From: Robiginitalea marina
GTDB taxonomy: Bacteria > Bacteroidota > Bacteroidia > Flavobacteriales > Flavobacteriaceae
NCBI RefSeq assembly: GCF_024006985.1
Contig: NZ_JAMXIB010000002.1
Coordinates: 1-64,000 of the forward strand
Length of the DNA stretch: 64,000 bases
Direction: 5' to 3'
The number at the start of each line of letters is the position of its first letter. The stretch's first letter is position 1. The translations under genes and the position numbers were made by a program. Below are positions 47,643-57,218 of this stretch, piece after piece. The notes below the pieces were generated by a model. It saw only the letters and a program-made list of their open reading frames with translations. It was not told the DNA's origin and made no database searches.

Positions 47643-48182
47643 TTATTGGCTAACCAGGTAGACCGTATCTTCTCCTTCGTTCTCTTTCCAGCAGACCTTC
47701 ACCCGTTCCTCCTTGATGGCATCCACCTGCCGGCCCCGGTAATCGGGTTGGATGGGCAGGTGCCTGCTGAACCTCCGGTCGATAAGGGTCAGCAGTTCAA
47801 TTTCCCCCGGGCGACCGAAAGACTGAAGGGCCGTGAGGGCAGCGCGAATACTGCGCCCGGTGTAGAGGACATCGTCTACCAAAACCACCCTTTTCCCCTC
47901 TACCAAAAAATCGATCTGCGTGCTGCTGGCTGCCAGGGTCTTGTCGCCCCGCCTGAAATCGTCCCGGTAAAATGTAATATCCAAAAGGCCAAAAGGGATG
48001 TGCCGTACCTTGTAGTCATTCTGGAGCACGCCCAGGAGGCGTTTTGCCAGGAAGGTACCCCGGGGCTGCAACCCGATCATGACGGAATTTGAAAAATCGA
48101 GGTGGTTCTCTAATAATTGGCAGGCCAGTCTGTGCAGGATGATATCGATTTCCCGGGAAGAGAGGAGCACTTTTTGACTCAT
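47643..48182 (-). CDS. pyrR: PyrR bifunctional regulator / uracil phosphoribosyltransferase
   Basis: The 179-residue protein has the PRPP-binding VVLVDDVLYTGRSIRAALT near residue 99 and the PyrR-typical GLQPRGTFLAKRL and GLLDITFYRDDF. In Bacillus PyrR binds UMP and the pyr mRNA to cause attenuation. ATG 48182 (MSQKVLLSSRE) chosen over a longer frame. The leader before it is only about 23 bases, leaving no room for a classic attenuator (see findings). Confidence 0.93.
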   Translation of the reverse strand: MSQKVLLSSREIDIILHRLACQLLENHLDFSNSVMIGLQPRGTFLAKRLLGVLQNDYKVRHIPFGLLDITFYRDDFRRGDKTLAASSTQIDFLVEGKRVVLVDDVLYTGRSIRAALTALQSFGRPGEIELLTLIDRRFSRHLPIQPDYRGRQVDAIKEERVKVCWKENEGEDTVYLVSQ

Positions 48183-48210
48183 TCGAGGTAGGCCCTTAAG
48201 GTTCGGTTCA

Positions 48211-48218
48211 CAAAAATA
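48211..48218 (-). promoter_or_regulatory. -7 box of the pyrR operon
   Basis: TATTTTTG on the minus strand, 28 bases before the pyrR ATG; no TTG at the usual -33 spacing. Confidence 0.5.
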
Positions 48219-48279
48219 TACAATTCCCCCTAATTCCCGGCCATCCTCCGGCAAGGGATTGCATCCGGGGCCCCGGCAT

Positions 48280-48306
48280 AAAAAAACCCCGGACACGCGT
48301 CCGGGG
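48280..48306 (-). terminator. Terminator of rpsA
   Basis: CCCCGGAC (48287-48294) and GTCCGGGG (48299-48306) form a perfect 8-bp stem with 4-base loop, followed on the minus strand by seven T. It separates rpsA from pyrR. Confidence 0.9.
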
Positions 48307-48331
48307 TTTCTATGGATAGATGGAGGCAACC

Positions 48332-50170
48332 TTACTTTTTCTTCTTGTTGCTGGCTTCCATCCGGTCTTTCAGCGCCTGCAACTGCTCGTTGGCATCTCC
48401 CAGGGTCGGCTTGGCCTCCTCTGAGGCGGTTGCCTTTTTCCGGGCAGCCCGCACATTGCGCTGTTCTTCCTCCTTGAAAATCGCGGTATGGCTTGCCACC
48501 ACGCGTTTCAGGTCTTTATTGAACTCGATGATCTTGAATTCCGCTTCCTCCCCGCGGCCCAGCTTCTTGCCATCTTCTTTTTCCAAATGGCGCTGGGGTA
48601 CAAAGGCGGTTATGTCTTCATTGAATTCAACGATCGCTCCCTTGTCGACAATTTCCTTGATGGAAGACTTGTGGACGGTTCCCTCCGCATAGTCATCCTC
48701 GTATTTGTCCCAGGGGTTCTCAGTGGTCTGCTTGTGGCCAAGGCTCAGTTTGCGACCATCCACATCCAGCTCCAGCACTTCCACCTCCAGCACATCGCCT
48801 ACGGTGACGAACTCAGAGGGGTGCTTGATTTTCTTGGTCCAGGAGAGGTCGGAGATATAAATCAGTCCGTCGATCCCTTCCTCCAGTTCCACGAAGACCC
48901 CGAAGTTGGTAAAGTTGCGTACAATCCCCTTGTGGCGCGAGCCTACCGGGTATTTTGAAGTGATATCGGTCCAGGGGTCCGGCGTAAGTTGCTTGAGCCC
49001 GAGGGACATTTTGCGGTCTTCCCGGTCGAGGGTCAGTACCACAGCCTCCAGTTCATCGCCTACTTTCACAAAATCCTGGGCACTCCTCAGGTGGGTAGAC
49101 CAGGACATTTCAGAGACGTGGATCAGTCCTTCAACCCCTTCGGCTACTTCCAGGAATGCACCGTAATCGGCAATGACCACTACTTTCCCCTTAACCTTGT
49201 CGCCAACCTTGATCTCATCGCCCAGGGCATCCCAGGGATGCTTCTCAAGCTGCTTGAGACCCAACTGGATACGCGACTTGTTGTCGTCGAAATCCAGGAT
49301 GACCACATTGAGTTTCTGGTCGAGGTCGACCACTTCGCTCGGGTGGTTGATCCGGCTCCAGGAAAGGTCGGTAATGTGCACCAGGCCATCCACGCCCCCA
49401 AGGTCGATAAAGACCCCGTAGGAGGTAATGTTCTTGACCACCCCTTCCAGGACCTGCCCTTTTTCGAGCTGGCTGATGATTTCTTTTTTCTGTTCTTCGA
49501 TATCCGCTTCGATCAGCGCTTTGTGGGATACCACCACGTTCTTGAATTCCTGGTTGATTTTCACCACTTTGAATTCCATGGTCTTCCCTACATACTGGTC
49601 GTAATCGCGAATCGGCTTGACGTCGATCTGTGAGCCCGGCAAGAAGGCCTCGATGCCGAAAACATCGACGATCATCCCTCCTTTGGTACGGCATTTCACA
49701 AATCCGGTCACAACCTCTTCCTTCTCATAGGCGGTGTTTACGCGCTCCCAGGCTTTGATCGTGCGGGCCTTGCGGTGCGAAAGCACCAGCTGTCCGCTGC
49801 GGTCTTCCCTGATATCGATAAGGACTTCCACCTTATCCCCAACTTTCAGGTTAGGGTTATAACGGAATTCGTTCAGGGAAATCACCCCTTCCGATTTCGC
49901 GTTGATATCGATGATTGCCTCGCGGTCGGTCAGGTGGGTTACGGTACCTTCCACAACCTCCTCGTCGGCGGTATCCACAAAATTGCGGGTTACCAGGTCT
50001 TCGAATTCCTTAAGTTTCTGGTCTTCGACCCGTTCGATCCCTTCCTCGTACTTTTCCCAATCGAAATTTTCGAGGAATTCCTTCGGATCCTGCTGTTGGG
50101 CCGGCGCGGCGGCCGGCGCTTCTGCCTGGGTGGTTTCCACCTCTGCGGCGACTTGTTTTTCTTCAGCCAT
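48332..50170 (-). CDS. rpsA: 30S ribosomal protein S1
   Basis: The 612-residue protein has six S1 RNA-binding repeats, with signatures such as GVFIDLGGVDGLVHITDLSW and GAFLEVAEGVEGLIHVSEMSW. An extra acidic/Ala-rich N-terminus (about 1-55) is common in Bacteroidota. S1 recruits mRNA to the ribosome. It has its own promoter (50287-50317) and terminator (48280). Confidence 0.96.
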   Translation of the reverse strand: MAEEKQVAAEVETTQAEAPAAAPAQQQDPKEFLENFDWEKYEEGIERVEDQKLKEFEDLVTRNFVDTADEEVVEGTVTHLTDREAIIDINAKSEGVISLNEFRYNPNLKVGDKVEVLIDIREDRSGQLVLSHRKARTIKAWERVNTAYEKEEVVTGFVKCRTKGGMIVDVFGIEAFLPGSQIDVKPIRDYDQYVGKTMEFKVVKINQEFKNVVVSHKALIEADIEEQKKEIISQLEKGQVLEGVVKNITSYGVFIDLGGVDGLVHITDLSWSRINHPSEVVDLDQKLNVVILDFDDNKSRIQLGLKQLEKHPWDALGDEIKVGDKVKGKVVVIADYGAFLEVAEGVEGLIHVSEMSWSTHLRSAQDFVKVGDELEAVVLTLDREDRKMSLGLKQLTPDPWTDITSKYPVGSRHKGIVRNFTNFGVFVELEEGIDGLIYISDLSWTKKIKHPSEFVTVGDVLEVEVLELDVDGRKLSLGHKQTTENPWDKYEDDYAEGTVHKSSIKEIVDKGAIVEFNEDITAFVPQRHLEKEDGKKLGRGEEAEFKIIEFNKDLKRVVASHTAIFKEEEQRNVRAARKKATASEEAKPTLGDANEQLQALKDRMEASNKKKK

Positions 50171-50286
50171 GTGCTGAGTAATGTTTGTATTCCAAGGTAT
50201 TCAGGAGCCTGACAGATGCCCTGGAAGCTGTTCTACATGTCTTTGATCGTACCCTTTTCCTCCTGATTCCCTGTCAAAAAGGTGTG

Positions 50287-50317
50287 CAAAAATACAACAT
50301 TTATCGCGTTTCGCCAA
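50287..50317 (-). promoter_or_regulatory. Promoter of rpsA
   Basis: TTG (50317-50315), 20 bp, TATTTTTG (50294-50287). The leader to the ATG at 50170 is about 110 bases and may hold translational control. Confidence 0.7.
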
Positions 50318-50414
50318 CATTATTTTTTAGTTATCCCCCCGGCAGGCTTCCGGGTTTTTGGCGCATAATTCGTATCTTTAAAGGCATTAGCAAACCACAT
50401 AACACCAGTTATTC

Positions 50415-50795
50415 ATGAGCGCAAAAGACAAGTACCAGGCTGTACTCGACCTGGGGGAAAAACTCGGGGCCAAAGACGGTAAGGTTTCAGAGGAAAACGG
50501 AGTCCTTAAAATCAAGGGCACGGTAAAAACCCCCTATGAAAAAGACATCCTTTGGGATAAAATCAAGGCAATCGGAGGGGAGAAACCTTCTGACATCATG
50601 GCCAACATTCTGGTGGAAGATTCCTCCGTCTACCACAGGCACGAGGTGAAATCAGGGGAATCCCTCAGCAAAATCGCCAAGCACTATTACGGCGACCCTA
50701 TGAAATACCAGCGGATTTTTGAAGCGAACCGCGATATCCTGAAAAACCCTGACCTGATCCATCCCGGGCAAAACCTGGTGATCCCAAACCTGTAA
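50415..50795 (+). CDS. LysM-domain protein with BON-like N-terminus
   Basis: The 126-residue protein has a C-terminal LysM domain (about 74-126: HRHEVKSGESLSKIAKHYYG, NPDLIHPGQNLVIPNL) that binds N-acetylglucosamine in peptidoglycan. The N-terminal part (VSEENGVLKIKGTV) resembles a BON domain, as in YgaU/Kbp-type proteins. No signal peptide is visible, consistent with cytoplasmic Kbp-like proteins. It faces cmk at its 3' end. Confidence 0.85.
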   Translation: MSAKDKYQAVLDLGEKLGAKDGKVSEENGVLKIKGTVKTPYEKDILWDKIKAIGGEKPSDIMANILVEDSSVYHRHEVKSGESLSKIAKHYYGDPMKYQRIFEANRDILKNPDLIHPGQNLVIPNL

Positions 50796-50825
50796 CTGTA
50801 AGGTTTCCAAAGAATCGGGCGCCTG

Positions 50826-51530
50826 CTACCCGGGCGCCTGATTTGTTTTTTCGATGATCCTGAGGGCGTGGGAATGGATGCGCTCGAATTGCTCTTCCAG
50901 CCCCATATCACTGTTGTCGAAGAGGATGGCGTCTTCGGCCTGCCTTAATGGGGAAACCTCCCTGTGGGAATCGAGGTAGTCGCGCTCCCTGACGTTTTTA
51001 AGGACCTCTTCGTAGCTGACCTGCTCCCCCCGATCCAGCAATTCCTTATACCTGCGGGCCGCCCTGATTTCCGGTGAAGCCGTCATGAATATCTTCAATT
51101 CGGCTTCAGGGAGGACTACCGTGCCTATGTCGCGCCCGTCCATAACCACCCCCCGGTTGCGGCCCATTTCGCGCTGGAGTTTCACCAGCTTCTCCCTGAC
51201 CCCCGCAATGGCGGAAACCTGGCTGACGTGGCTGGATACCTCTATGGTTCTTATTTGCTTTTCGACATTCTCCCCATTTAGCCTGATTTCCGAGCGCCCG
51301 TTATCGGGGTTCAGGGCAAAATCGAGCTCGACACCCCGCAGGAGTTCCACCAGCCTTTCGGCGTTGGGCTGCCCGTTCAACAGGCCTTCCCTGAGGGCAA
51401 AAAGGGTGACGGCCCGGTACATGGCGCCAGAGTCGATATAAATATAGCCAAGGGATTTTGCCAGTTGCCTGGCCAGGGTGCTTTTCCCCGTGGAAGAGTA
51501 GCCGTCTATGGCTATGGAAATCTTGCGCAT
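50826..51530 (-). CDS. cmk: Cytidylate kinase
   Basis: The 234-residue nucleoside monophosphate kinase has IAIDGYSSTGKSTLARQLA (Walker A), YIDSGAMYRAVTLFAL, VMDGRDIGTVVLPEA and RRYKELLDRGE. It phosphorylates CMP and dCMP. ATG 51530 (MRKISIAIDG) chosen over an upstream frame extension. lon lies upstream on the same strand, across a 26-bp palindrome. Confidence 0.95.
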   Translation of the reverse strand: MRKISIAIDGYSSTGKSTLARQLAKSLGYIYIDSGAMYRAVTLFALREGLLNGQPNAERLVELLRGVELDFALNPDNGRSEIRLNGENVEKQIRTIEVSSHVSQVSAIAGVREKLVKLQREMGRNRGVVMDGRDIGTVVLPEAELKIFMTASPEIRAARRYKELLDRGEQVSYEEVLKNVRERDYLDSHREVSPLRQAEDAILFDNSDMGLEEQFERIHSHALRIIEKTNQAPG

Positions 51531-51554
51531 GCGCAAAAATAAGGAATTAAATCG

Positions 51555-51593
51555 CTGCAAAAAGCAGCCCAGGGGCGCCATGGCGCCCCTGGG
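51555..51593 (-). terminator. 26-bp palindrome and terminator after lon
   Basis: Bases 51568-51593 are a perfect 26-bp palindrome (half-site CCCAGGGGCGCCA). On the minus strand it is followed by CTGC-TTTTT-GCAG (51567-51555), so the lon transcript should end here or fold alternative hairpins. The flanking GCAG (51564-51567) can also pair with CTGC at 51595-51598, extending the stem. Confidence 0.7.
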
Positions 51594-51605
51594 TCTGCAA
51601 GCCGT

Positions 51606-54056
51606 TTATAATTTTTTGGCATTCTTTACCTTCTGGGAGGTAATCGCAATGTCGATGACTTCCATCATGTCCTTTACGAAGTGGAAGGTCAGGCCCTTGA
51701 GGTAATCTGCCTTAATCTCCTCCACGTCGCGCCGGTTCTCTTCACAGAGGATGACCTCCCTGATCCGCGCCCTTTTGGCGGCCAGGATCTTCTCCTTGAT
51801 GCCCCCAACCGGCAAAACCTTCCCCCTCAGGGTGATCTCCCCGGTCATCGCCATACTGCGTTTCACCTTCCGTTGCGTAAACAGGCTGACCAGCGAGGTC
51901 AGCATGGTAATCCCCGCACTGGGGCCGTCCTTGGGGGTTGCCCCTTCGGGCACGTGGATGTGGACGTTGTATTTCCCGAATACCTCGGGGTCAATCCCCA
52001 GCTCGGCAGCATGCGATTTGATATATTCCAGGGCGATGGTCGCGGATTCTTTCATCACCTGCCCCAGGTTACCGGTGATGTTCAGGGTACCCTTGCCCCT
52101 GGAGAGTATGGATTCAATAAACAGGATATCGCCGCCCACACTGGTCCAGGCCAGCCCGGTGACCACCCCGGCCACCTCGTTGCTCTCGTATTTGTCGCGC
52201 AGCATGCGGGGGGCACCCAGCACTTTTTCGATGTCCTCATCGGTTACCTTCACGTTATACGGTTCTTCGGTGGCAATGTTCTTCGCGGCATGACGGACCA
52301 TTTTGGCGAGCTGCTTTTCCAGCCCCCTTACCCCAGATTCCCGGGTATAGCCCTCCACGATCTTTTCAAGCTGCCGTTTGCCGATCTTCAGGTCCTTTGC
52401 AGTGAGGCCGTGCTCCCTGAGTTGTTTGGGCAATAGGTGCCGCCTGGCTATTTCCACCTTCTCTTCTATGGTATATCCGGTCACATTGATGATTTCCATC
52501 CGGTCGCGCAGGGCCGGCTGAATGCTCGACAGGCTATTGGCCGTGGCAATGAACATCACCTTGGACAGGTCGTACCCCATCTCCAAGAAGTTATCGTGGA
52601 ATTCCGTATTCTGTTCAGGGTCAAGTACTTCCAGCATGGCGGAGGAAGGATCCCCCTGGTAACTGGTGGAAAGCTTGTCGATCTCATCGAGGACAAACAC
52701 CGGGTTGGAGGTCCCCGCCTTCCGGATACTCTGCAGGATACGCCCCGGCATGGCACCGATGTAGGTTTTCCGGTGCCCCCTGATCTCCGCCTCGTCGCGG
52801 AGGCCGCCCAGCGACATCCGGATATATTCCCTCCCGAGGGCCTCGGCCACGGATTTGCCGAGGGACGTCTTCCCCACCCCGGGGGGGCCATACAGGCAAA
52901 GGATGGGTGATTTCATGTCTTTCCTCAATTTGAGGACGGCGAGGTATTCGATGATGCGCCTTTTGACATCCTCCAGGCCATAGTGGTCCCGGTCCAAAAT
53001 GCGTTCTGCCCGTTTCAGGTCAAACTGGTCCTCGGAATAGTGGTCCCAAGGGAGTTCCAGCATAAGGTCCAGGTAATTGCGCTGGATGGAATATTCGGCC
53101 ACCTGGGGGTTCATGCGCTGGAGCTTGGCCAGTTCCCGCTCGAAGTGTTCGCTCACTTTCTCGCTCCATTGCTTTTCCCTGGCACGGGCTTCCATTTCCT
53201 CGATCTCCTCATCGTAGGAAACGCCCCCGAGTTCCTCCTGTATGGTCTTCATCTGCTGGTGCAGGAAATACTCCCGTTGTTGCTGGTCCATGTCGGAGCG
53301 CACGCGGGATTGCAGCTCATTTCGAAGCTCCAGCTTCTGGAGTTCCACATTGAGGTGCTTCAGGGTTGCCAGGGCGCGCTCCTGCAGGTTGCCCAGCTCC
53401 AGGAGTTGCTGTTTTTCCGCTACGGTGAGGTTCAGGTTGGAACAGACAAAGTTGATGAGGAAGGAGTTGCTCTGGATGTTTCGGATGGCAAAGGCGGCCT
53501 CACTGGGGATATTCGGGTTGTCCTTGATGATCTTCAGCGCCAGTTCCTTGATGGACTCTATAATGGTGACAAACTCCACACTTGCCTCATCGGGCCGCTC
53601 CTCCTCCGCTTCCCTGATGGTGGCGGTGAGGTACGGCTCCTCGGTGAGGACCTCGGCGATCTCAAACCGCTTTTTACCCTGGATGATTACGGTGGTGTTT
53701 CCGTCCGGCATCTGCAGGACCCTGAGGATGCGGGCAACCGTGCCCAGGGTATTGATATCCTGTACGCCCGGGTTCTCCACGTTTTCATCCTTTTGCGACA
53801 CCACCCCGATTACCTTCGGGCCGGAATTGGCGTCCCTGATCAGGTGGATAGACTTGTCCCTGCCCGCCGTGATGGGGATAACGACACCCGGAAAGAGCAC
53901 CGTATTGCGCAGGGGGAGGATGGGCAGGGTCTCCGGGAGCTGCTCATTGTTCATCTCTTCTTCATCCTCCGGCGTCAGCAGGGGGATGAGTTCAGAATCC
54001 TCCCCCACCCCCTGAAGCGACAGATTGTCAATGGATATAAATTTTGTTCTCGACAT
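51606..54056 (-). CDS. lon: ATP-dependent Lon protease
   Basis: The 816-residue Lon has an N-terminal substrate domain ([19 protein letters not shown]), AAA+ domain with [15 protein letters not shown], and a protease domain with Ser713 in [11 protein letters not shown] and Lys in [13 protein letters not shown]. It degrades misfolded and regulatory proteins. ATG 54056 ([11 protein letters not shown]) fits family starts; an ATG at 54074 is also possible. Confidence 0.95.
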   Translation of the reverse strand: MSRTKFISIDNLSLQGVGEDSELIPLLTPEDEEEMNNEQLPETLPILPLRNTVLFPGVVIPITAGRDKSIHLIRDANSGPKVIGVVSQKDENVENPGVQDINTLGTVARILRVLQMPDGNTTVIIQGKKRFEIAEVLTEEPYLTATIREAEEERPDEASVEFVTIIESIKELALKIIKDNPNIPSEAAFAIRNIQSNSFLINFVCSNLNLTVAEKQQLLELGNLQERALATLKHLNVELQKLELRNELQSRVRSDMDQQQREYFLHQQMKTIQEELGGVSYDEEIEEMEARAREKQWSEKVSEHFERELAKLQRMNPQVAEYSIQRNYLDLMLELPWDHYSEDQFDLKRAERILDRDHYGLEDVKRRIIEYLAVLKLRKDMKSPILCLYGPPGVGKTSLGKSVAEALGREYIRMSLGGLRDEAEIRGHRKTYIGAMPGRILQSIRKAGTSNPVFVLDEIDKLSTSYQGDPSSAMLEVLDPEQNTEFHDNFLEMGYDLSKVMFIATANSLSSIQPALRDRMEIINVTGYTIEEKVEIARRHLLPKQLREHGLTAKDLKIGKRQLEKIVEGYTRESGVRGLEKQLAKMVRHAAKNIATEEPYNVKVTDEDIEKVLGAPRMLRDKYESNEVAGVVTGLAWTSVGGDILFIESILSRGKGTLNITGNLGQVMKESATIALEYIKSHAAELGIDPEVFGKYNVHIHVPEGATPKDGPSAGITMLTSLVSLFTQRKVKRSMAMTGEITLRGKVLPVGGIKEKILAAKRARIREVILCEENRRDVEEIKADYLKGLTFHFVKDMMEVIDIAITSQKVKNAKKL

Positions 54057-54202
54057 AGCGTGTTTTTCGGTCATTCTGTCACCTGAGGACAGTATTTTGC
54101 TGTTCAGGCCGGGCCACCTGCAGGCTAATTTGCCTCGTCTTCATCCCGAAAAGCTGTGTTTTCGCCCGACCTTCACCCACTTTTGGGCAATTCCTGTGCC
54201 AA

Positions 54203-54218
54203 GGCTGAAATTTTAGCC
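54203..54218. promoter_or_regulatory. Near-palindrome upstream of the ECF operon
   Basis: GGCTGAAATTTTAGCC is a 16-bp near-perfect dyad (one mismatched pair) in the divergent lon/ECF intergenic region, about 56 bases before the sigma gene. It may be an operator; no regulator can be named. Confidence 0.3.
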
Positions 54219-54274
54219 GGGCCAAACTGTAACAATGCGAAATTTACTTCATCTTTAAAGCAAACTATCACTTT

Positions 54275-54832
54275 TTGAGCCGCCAGAAAGAAGATATTGA
54301 AGAATTGCTGCAGTCCTGCAAGCAAGGGAACCGACGAGCACAAATGAAGGTTTACGACCGGTACTACCGCGCCATGTACAACACCGCGGTACGGATCGTG
54401 AAAGATCCTGCAACAGCTGAAGATATCATGCAGGAATCCTTCCTGAGTGCCTTCACAAGGTTACACACCTTTAAAGGGGAGGTCACCTTTGGTTCCTGGC
54501 TGAAACGGATTGTCATCAACAACAGTATCCACCACTACCGGAAACAACAAAAACGTCAGGAAGTGGGACTTGAAAGTGTATTGTACAAGGTCGAAGATAA
54601 CGACGGGGCTTCCACGGATCATGGAAGTACGGAACGAATGGCTCAAAAAGTGATGGAAACCATGAAACAACTCAAGGATAGCTACCGCGTTTCTTTGACC
54701 TTACACTTGATTGAAGGGTATGACTATGAAGAAGTTTCCGAAATCATGGATATCAGTTATGGAAACTGCCGGACGCTGATCTCCAGGGCCAAGGAAAGCC
54801 TCAGAAAGAAATTAACCGCACCACAGGTATGA
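54275..54832 (+). CDS. ECF-type RNA polymerase sigma factor
   Basis: The 185-residue protein has a sigma-2 region (YDRYYRAMYNTAVRIVKDP, AEDIMQESFLSAFTRL) and a sigma-4 helix-turn-helix (GYDYEEVSEIMDISYGNCRT). It should direct RNA polymerase to a small envelope regulon. The start is TTG at 54275; no closer ATG keeps the first helix. The stop overlaps the next ATG (ATGA), so it is coupled to a putative anti-sigma factor. Confidence 0.9.
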   Translation: MSRQKEDIEELLQSCKQGNRRAQMKVYDRYYRAMYNTAVRIVKDPATAEDIMQESFLSAFTRLHTFKGEVTFGSWLKRIVINNSIHHYRKQQKRQEVGLESVLYKVEDNDGASTDHGSTERMAQKVMETMKQLKDSYRVSLTLHLIEGYDYEEVSEIMDISYGNCRTLISRAKESLRKKLTAPQV

Positions 54833-55386
54833 AACAAAACCAGGACATCGAAAACCTTTTTAAAACCCTGGAGGGGCAACTCGACCGGGAGGAGGCGCCC
54901 GAAGGCCATCGCGAACGCTTCCTGCAGCGTCTGGAATCGGGAAGTACCCCGGGTACAGGCAGGGGGCAGCCCTGGTGGAGGCACCTTTCCGTGGCCGCCG
55001 CGGCGGTCCTGCTCCTCGCGGCCACTGCCTTCCTTTGGCTCCCCGGGCCTTCCCTGGAGCAACAGGTAGCTGAAATTTCCCCGGAGGTTTCCCAGACGTC
55101 CAACTACTTTGCCGGAATGGTCTCCCGTCAGGTACAGGAACTCCGCCAACTGGAAAGCCCGCAGACCCGGCCCCTGATTGAAGATACCTTAAAGCAGCTG
55201 GAAGCCCTGGACCGCAGCTACCGCCAACTGGAGGAAGACCTCCTTGCCGGGGGCAACAGCAAAATGATCCTCGGGGCGATGATCCAGAATTTCCAGACCC
55301 GCATCAGCCTGTTGCAGGAAGTGATGAAAGAAGCAGAACGCGTAAATCAATTTAAAAATCAAACCCATGAAAATAGTTCCCTTTAA
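54829..55386 (+). CDS. Putative membrane anti-sigma factor
   Basis: The 185-residue protein has an N-terminal cytoplasmic part (about 1-50), a single membrane helix (LSVAAAAVLLLAATAFLWLP, about 54-73) and an extracytoplasmic helical C-terminus. The layout and the ATGA overlap with the ECF gene point to its anti-sigma factor, although no zinc HxxxCxxC motif is seen. The C-terminal helices (SYRQLEEDLLAGG, QTRISLLQEVMKEAERV) are coiled-coil-like. It overlaps the next gene by 20 bases. Confidence 0.7.
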   Translation: MKQNQDIENLFKTLEGQLDREEAPEGHRERFLQRLESGSTPGTGRGQPWWRHLSVAAAAVLLLAATAFLWLPGPSLEQQVAEISPEVSQTSNYFAGMVSRQVQELRQLESPQTRPLIEDTLKQLEALDRSYRQLEEDLLAGGNSKMILGAMIQNFQTRISLLQEVMKEAERVNQFKNQTHENSSL

Positions 55387-56446
55387 GATTGCAATCGCCT
55401 TTTTGATCGCTCTTGCCCTCCCTTTAACCGGACGTTGCAACGACTTCAAAGGAAGGCATACCCAGGAGAAAACCATTAAAAAAGAATTCGAGGTAAACCC
55501 GGATGCCCTGTTGAAAATCGACAACAGCTACGGCAACCTGGTGCTCAGTTCCTGGAACGAAAACCGGGTGGTCATCGAAGTTCACATCACCGTAACCGGG
55601 AGCAACGAGAGCCGGGTGGCGCGAAAACTGGAGGAGATCACCGTCGCTTTTGAGGCTTCCCCGGGAATGGTTTCGGCAAAAACAGTGTTTAACCGGGGTT
55701 CCGGCTGGAACTGGAAGGGAAACAACGTAAACATGCAGGTCAATTACAATGTGAAACTCCCGGTTAAGAACAGCATCAACCTCAGCAATGACTACGGCGG
55801 CATCACCCTCGACCGTATCGACGGCCATGCCAAAATAAGCTGCGACTATGGACGGGTAGACCTGGGGGAACTGCGCGGGCGGAACAACCAGCTCAGCTTC
55901 GACTACCTCTCCAAATCGCGGATCGGGACCATGAACAGCGGGGAAATCCGGGCCGATTACTCGCGGTTTACCCTGGAAAAAACCGGGGCGCTGATCCTTA
56001 AGGCCGACTATACGGATGCCACCCTGGAAGCCGTGGAAACGCTTGATTACACTTGTGATTATGGCTCCCTTGAAGTGGGAAATGCCCGCGACATCATCGG
56101 GAAGGGTGACTATATCAGCGTCCGCCTGGGAACCCTCCAGGGCAATGTGGACATCAAGGCAAACTATGGCAGCATCAGCATAGACCGGATGGCTCCAGAC
56201 GCGGGAAACATCACCCTTTCAACAGACTATACGGGTATAAAAATCGGATATGACCCCGAATACCATTTCGATTTCGAAATCAGTACGGAATACGCCGGCG
56301 TGAGCGGGCGGGAGCCCCTGGAAGTCAGGGTAAGCCGCGAAAAATCGAGCGAGCGCTACTACAGCGGGTTCCACGGTGTTCCGGACAGCGGAAACCGGGT
56401 AAGCATTAGAAGCCAATACGGAAACATCTCCCTTAAAAAGAATTGA
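55367..56446 (+). CDS. Secreted beta-repeat (DUF4097-like) protein
   Basis: The 359-residue protein has a signal peptide (IAIAFLIALALPLTGRCN). The rest is short repeated strands ending in DYGG, DYGR, ADYSR, ADYT, CDYGS, ANYGS, consistent with a parallel beta-helix-like DUF4097 domain of putative adhesin type. Its place in an ECF operon suggests an envelope-stress role. Overlaps the anti-sigma gene by 20 bases. Confidence 0.78.
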   Translation: MKIVPFKIAIAFLIALALPLTGRCNDFKGRHTQEKTIKKEFEVNPDALLKIDNSYGNLVLSSWNENRVVIEVHITVTGSNESRVARKLEEITVAFEASPGMVSAKTVFNRGSGWNWKGNNVNMQVNYNVKLPVKNSINLSNDYGGITLDRIDGHAKISCDYGRVDLGELRGRNNQLSFDYLSKSRIGTMNSGEIRADYSRFTLEKTGALILKADYTDATLEAVETLDYTCDYGSLEVGNARDIIGKGDYISVRLGTLQGNVDIKANYGSISIDRMAPDAGNITLSTDYTGIKIGYDPEYHFDFEISTEYAGVSGREPLEVRVSREKSSERYYSGFHGVPDSGNRVSIRSQYGNISLKKN

Positions 56447-56469
56447 ACACCCTGAAAAACACAAAACTC

Positions 56470-57198
56470 ATGAAAAAATTACACTTGTTTGGCCTTTGCA
56501 TGCTCCTGGCGCTTCCGGCCACCGCCCAATGGGGAAAGAAGATCAAAGGAAACGGGAACCGGGTTACCGAAACACGGAATGTAGGTTCCTATGAGGAAGT
56601 CTCCGTGGCGGGCTGGTTCGACGTGGAACTGGTCAGCGGGCAGGAAGGGACCCTTGAGGTAAAAGGGGAAGAAAACCTTTTGGAACACCTGGTTACGGAA
56701 GTCAAGAACGGTAAGCTGGTCATTAAACCGGAATCCGGGTACAATCTGCAACCCTCTTCCTGGAAATCAGACGGGATCCTGATTACCATACCCGTGCAGG
56801 ACCTCAGCGGGGTATCCCTCTCCGGGTCCGGCGACATCCGCGGAAAAACCAAGCTGGAAGCGGAAACCTTTGCCGCCGTCATGTCGGGCTCAGGCGACAT
56901 TGAGCTCGATATAGAGAGTGAGCAGGTGGAGGCCACCCTGTCGGGTTCCGGAAACCTTACCCTGAGGGGGCGGAGCGGGAGCCTGACCGTGAGTGTTTCG
57001 GGTTCCGGGGATGTGGATGCCTACGGCCTGGAAGCCCGTTCGGTGGATGCCTCAGTGTCGGGTTCCGCAGACATCCGGGTGACCGCCACCCAATCCCTCA
57101 AAGCGCGCATTTCCGGTTCCGGGGACATCCATTACCGGGGCAACCCTGAAATCATCGATAGCAAATCGGCAGGTTCGGGAGACGTAAAAAAAGGATAA
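56470..57198 (+). CDS. Head-GIN (DUF2807) secreted protein with SGSGD repeats
   Basis: The 242-residue protein has a signal peptide (LFGLCMLLALPATAQ) and a GNGNRVTETRNVGSYEEVSV head, then at least six SGSGD/SGSGN/SGSAD turns at about 20-residue spacing, as expected for a right-handed beta-helix putative autotransporter-like adhesin. ATG 56470 (MKKLHLFG) chosen; the frame extends to a TTG at 56443. Last gene of the ECF operon, followed by the terminator at 57219. Confidence 0.85.
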   Translation: MKKLHLFGLCMLLALPATAQWGKKIKGNGNRVTETRNVGSYEEVSVAGWFDVELVSGQEGTLEVKGEENLLEHLVTEVKNGKLVIKPESGYNLQPSSWKSDGILITIPVQDLSGVSLSGSGDIRGKTKLEAETFAAVMSGSGDIELDIESEQVEATLSGSGNLTLRGRSGSLTVSVSGSGDVDAYGLEARSVDASVSGSADIRVTATQSLKARISGSGDIHYRGNPEIIDSKSAGSGDVKKG

Positions 57199-57218
57199 CC
57201 CACAGGATCCGCAACTGC

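Noticed and set aside
50796-50830. Terminator between the LysM gene and cmk
   Set aside because: GGGCGCC occurs twice, but as direct rather than properly inverted copies, and the following T run does not sit next to a stem.
56470-57198. DNA repeat array or CRISPR in the SGSGD gene
   Set aside because: The periodicity is at the protein level; codons vary between copies and no constant repeat/spacer pattern is present.
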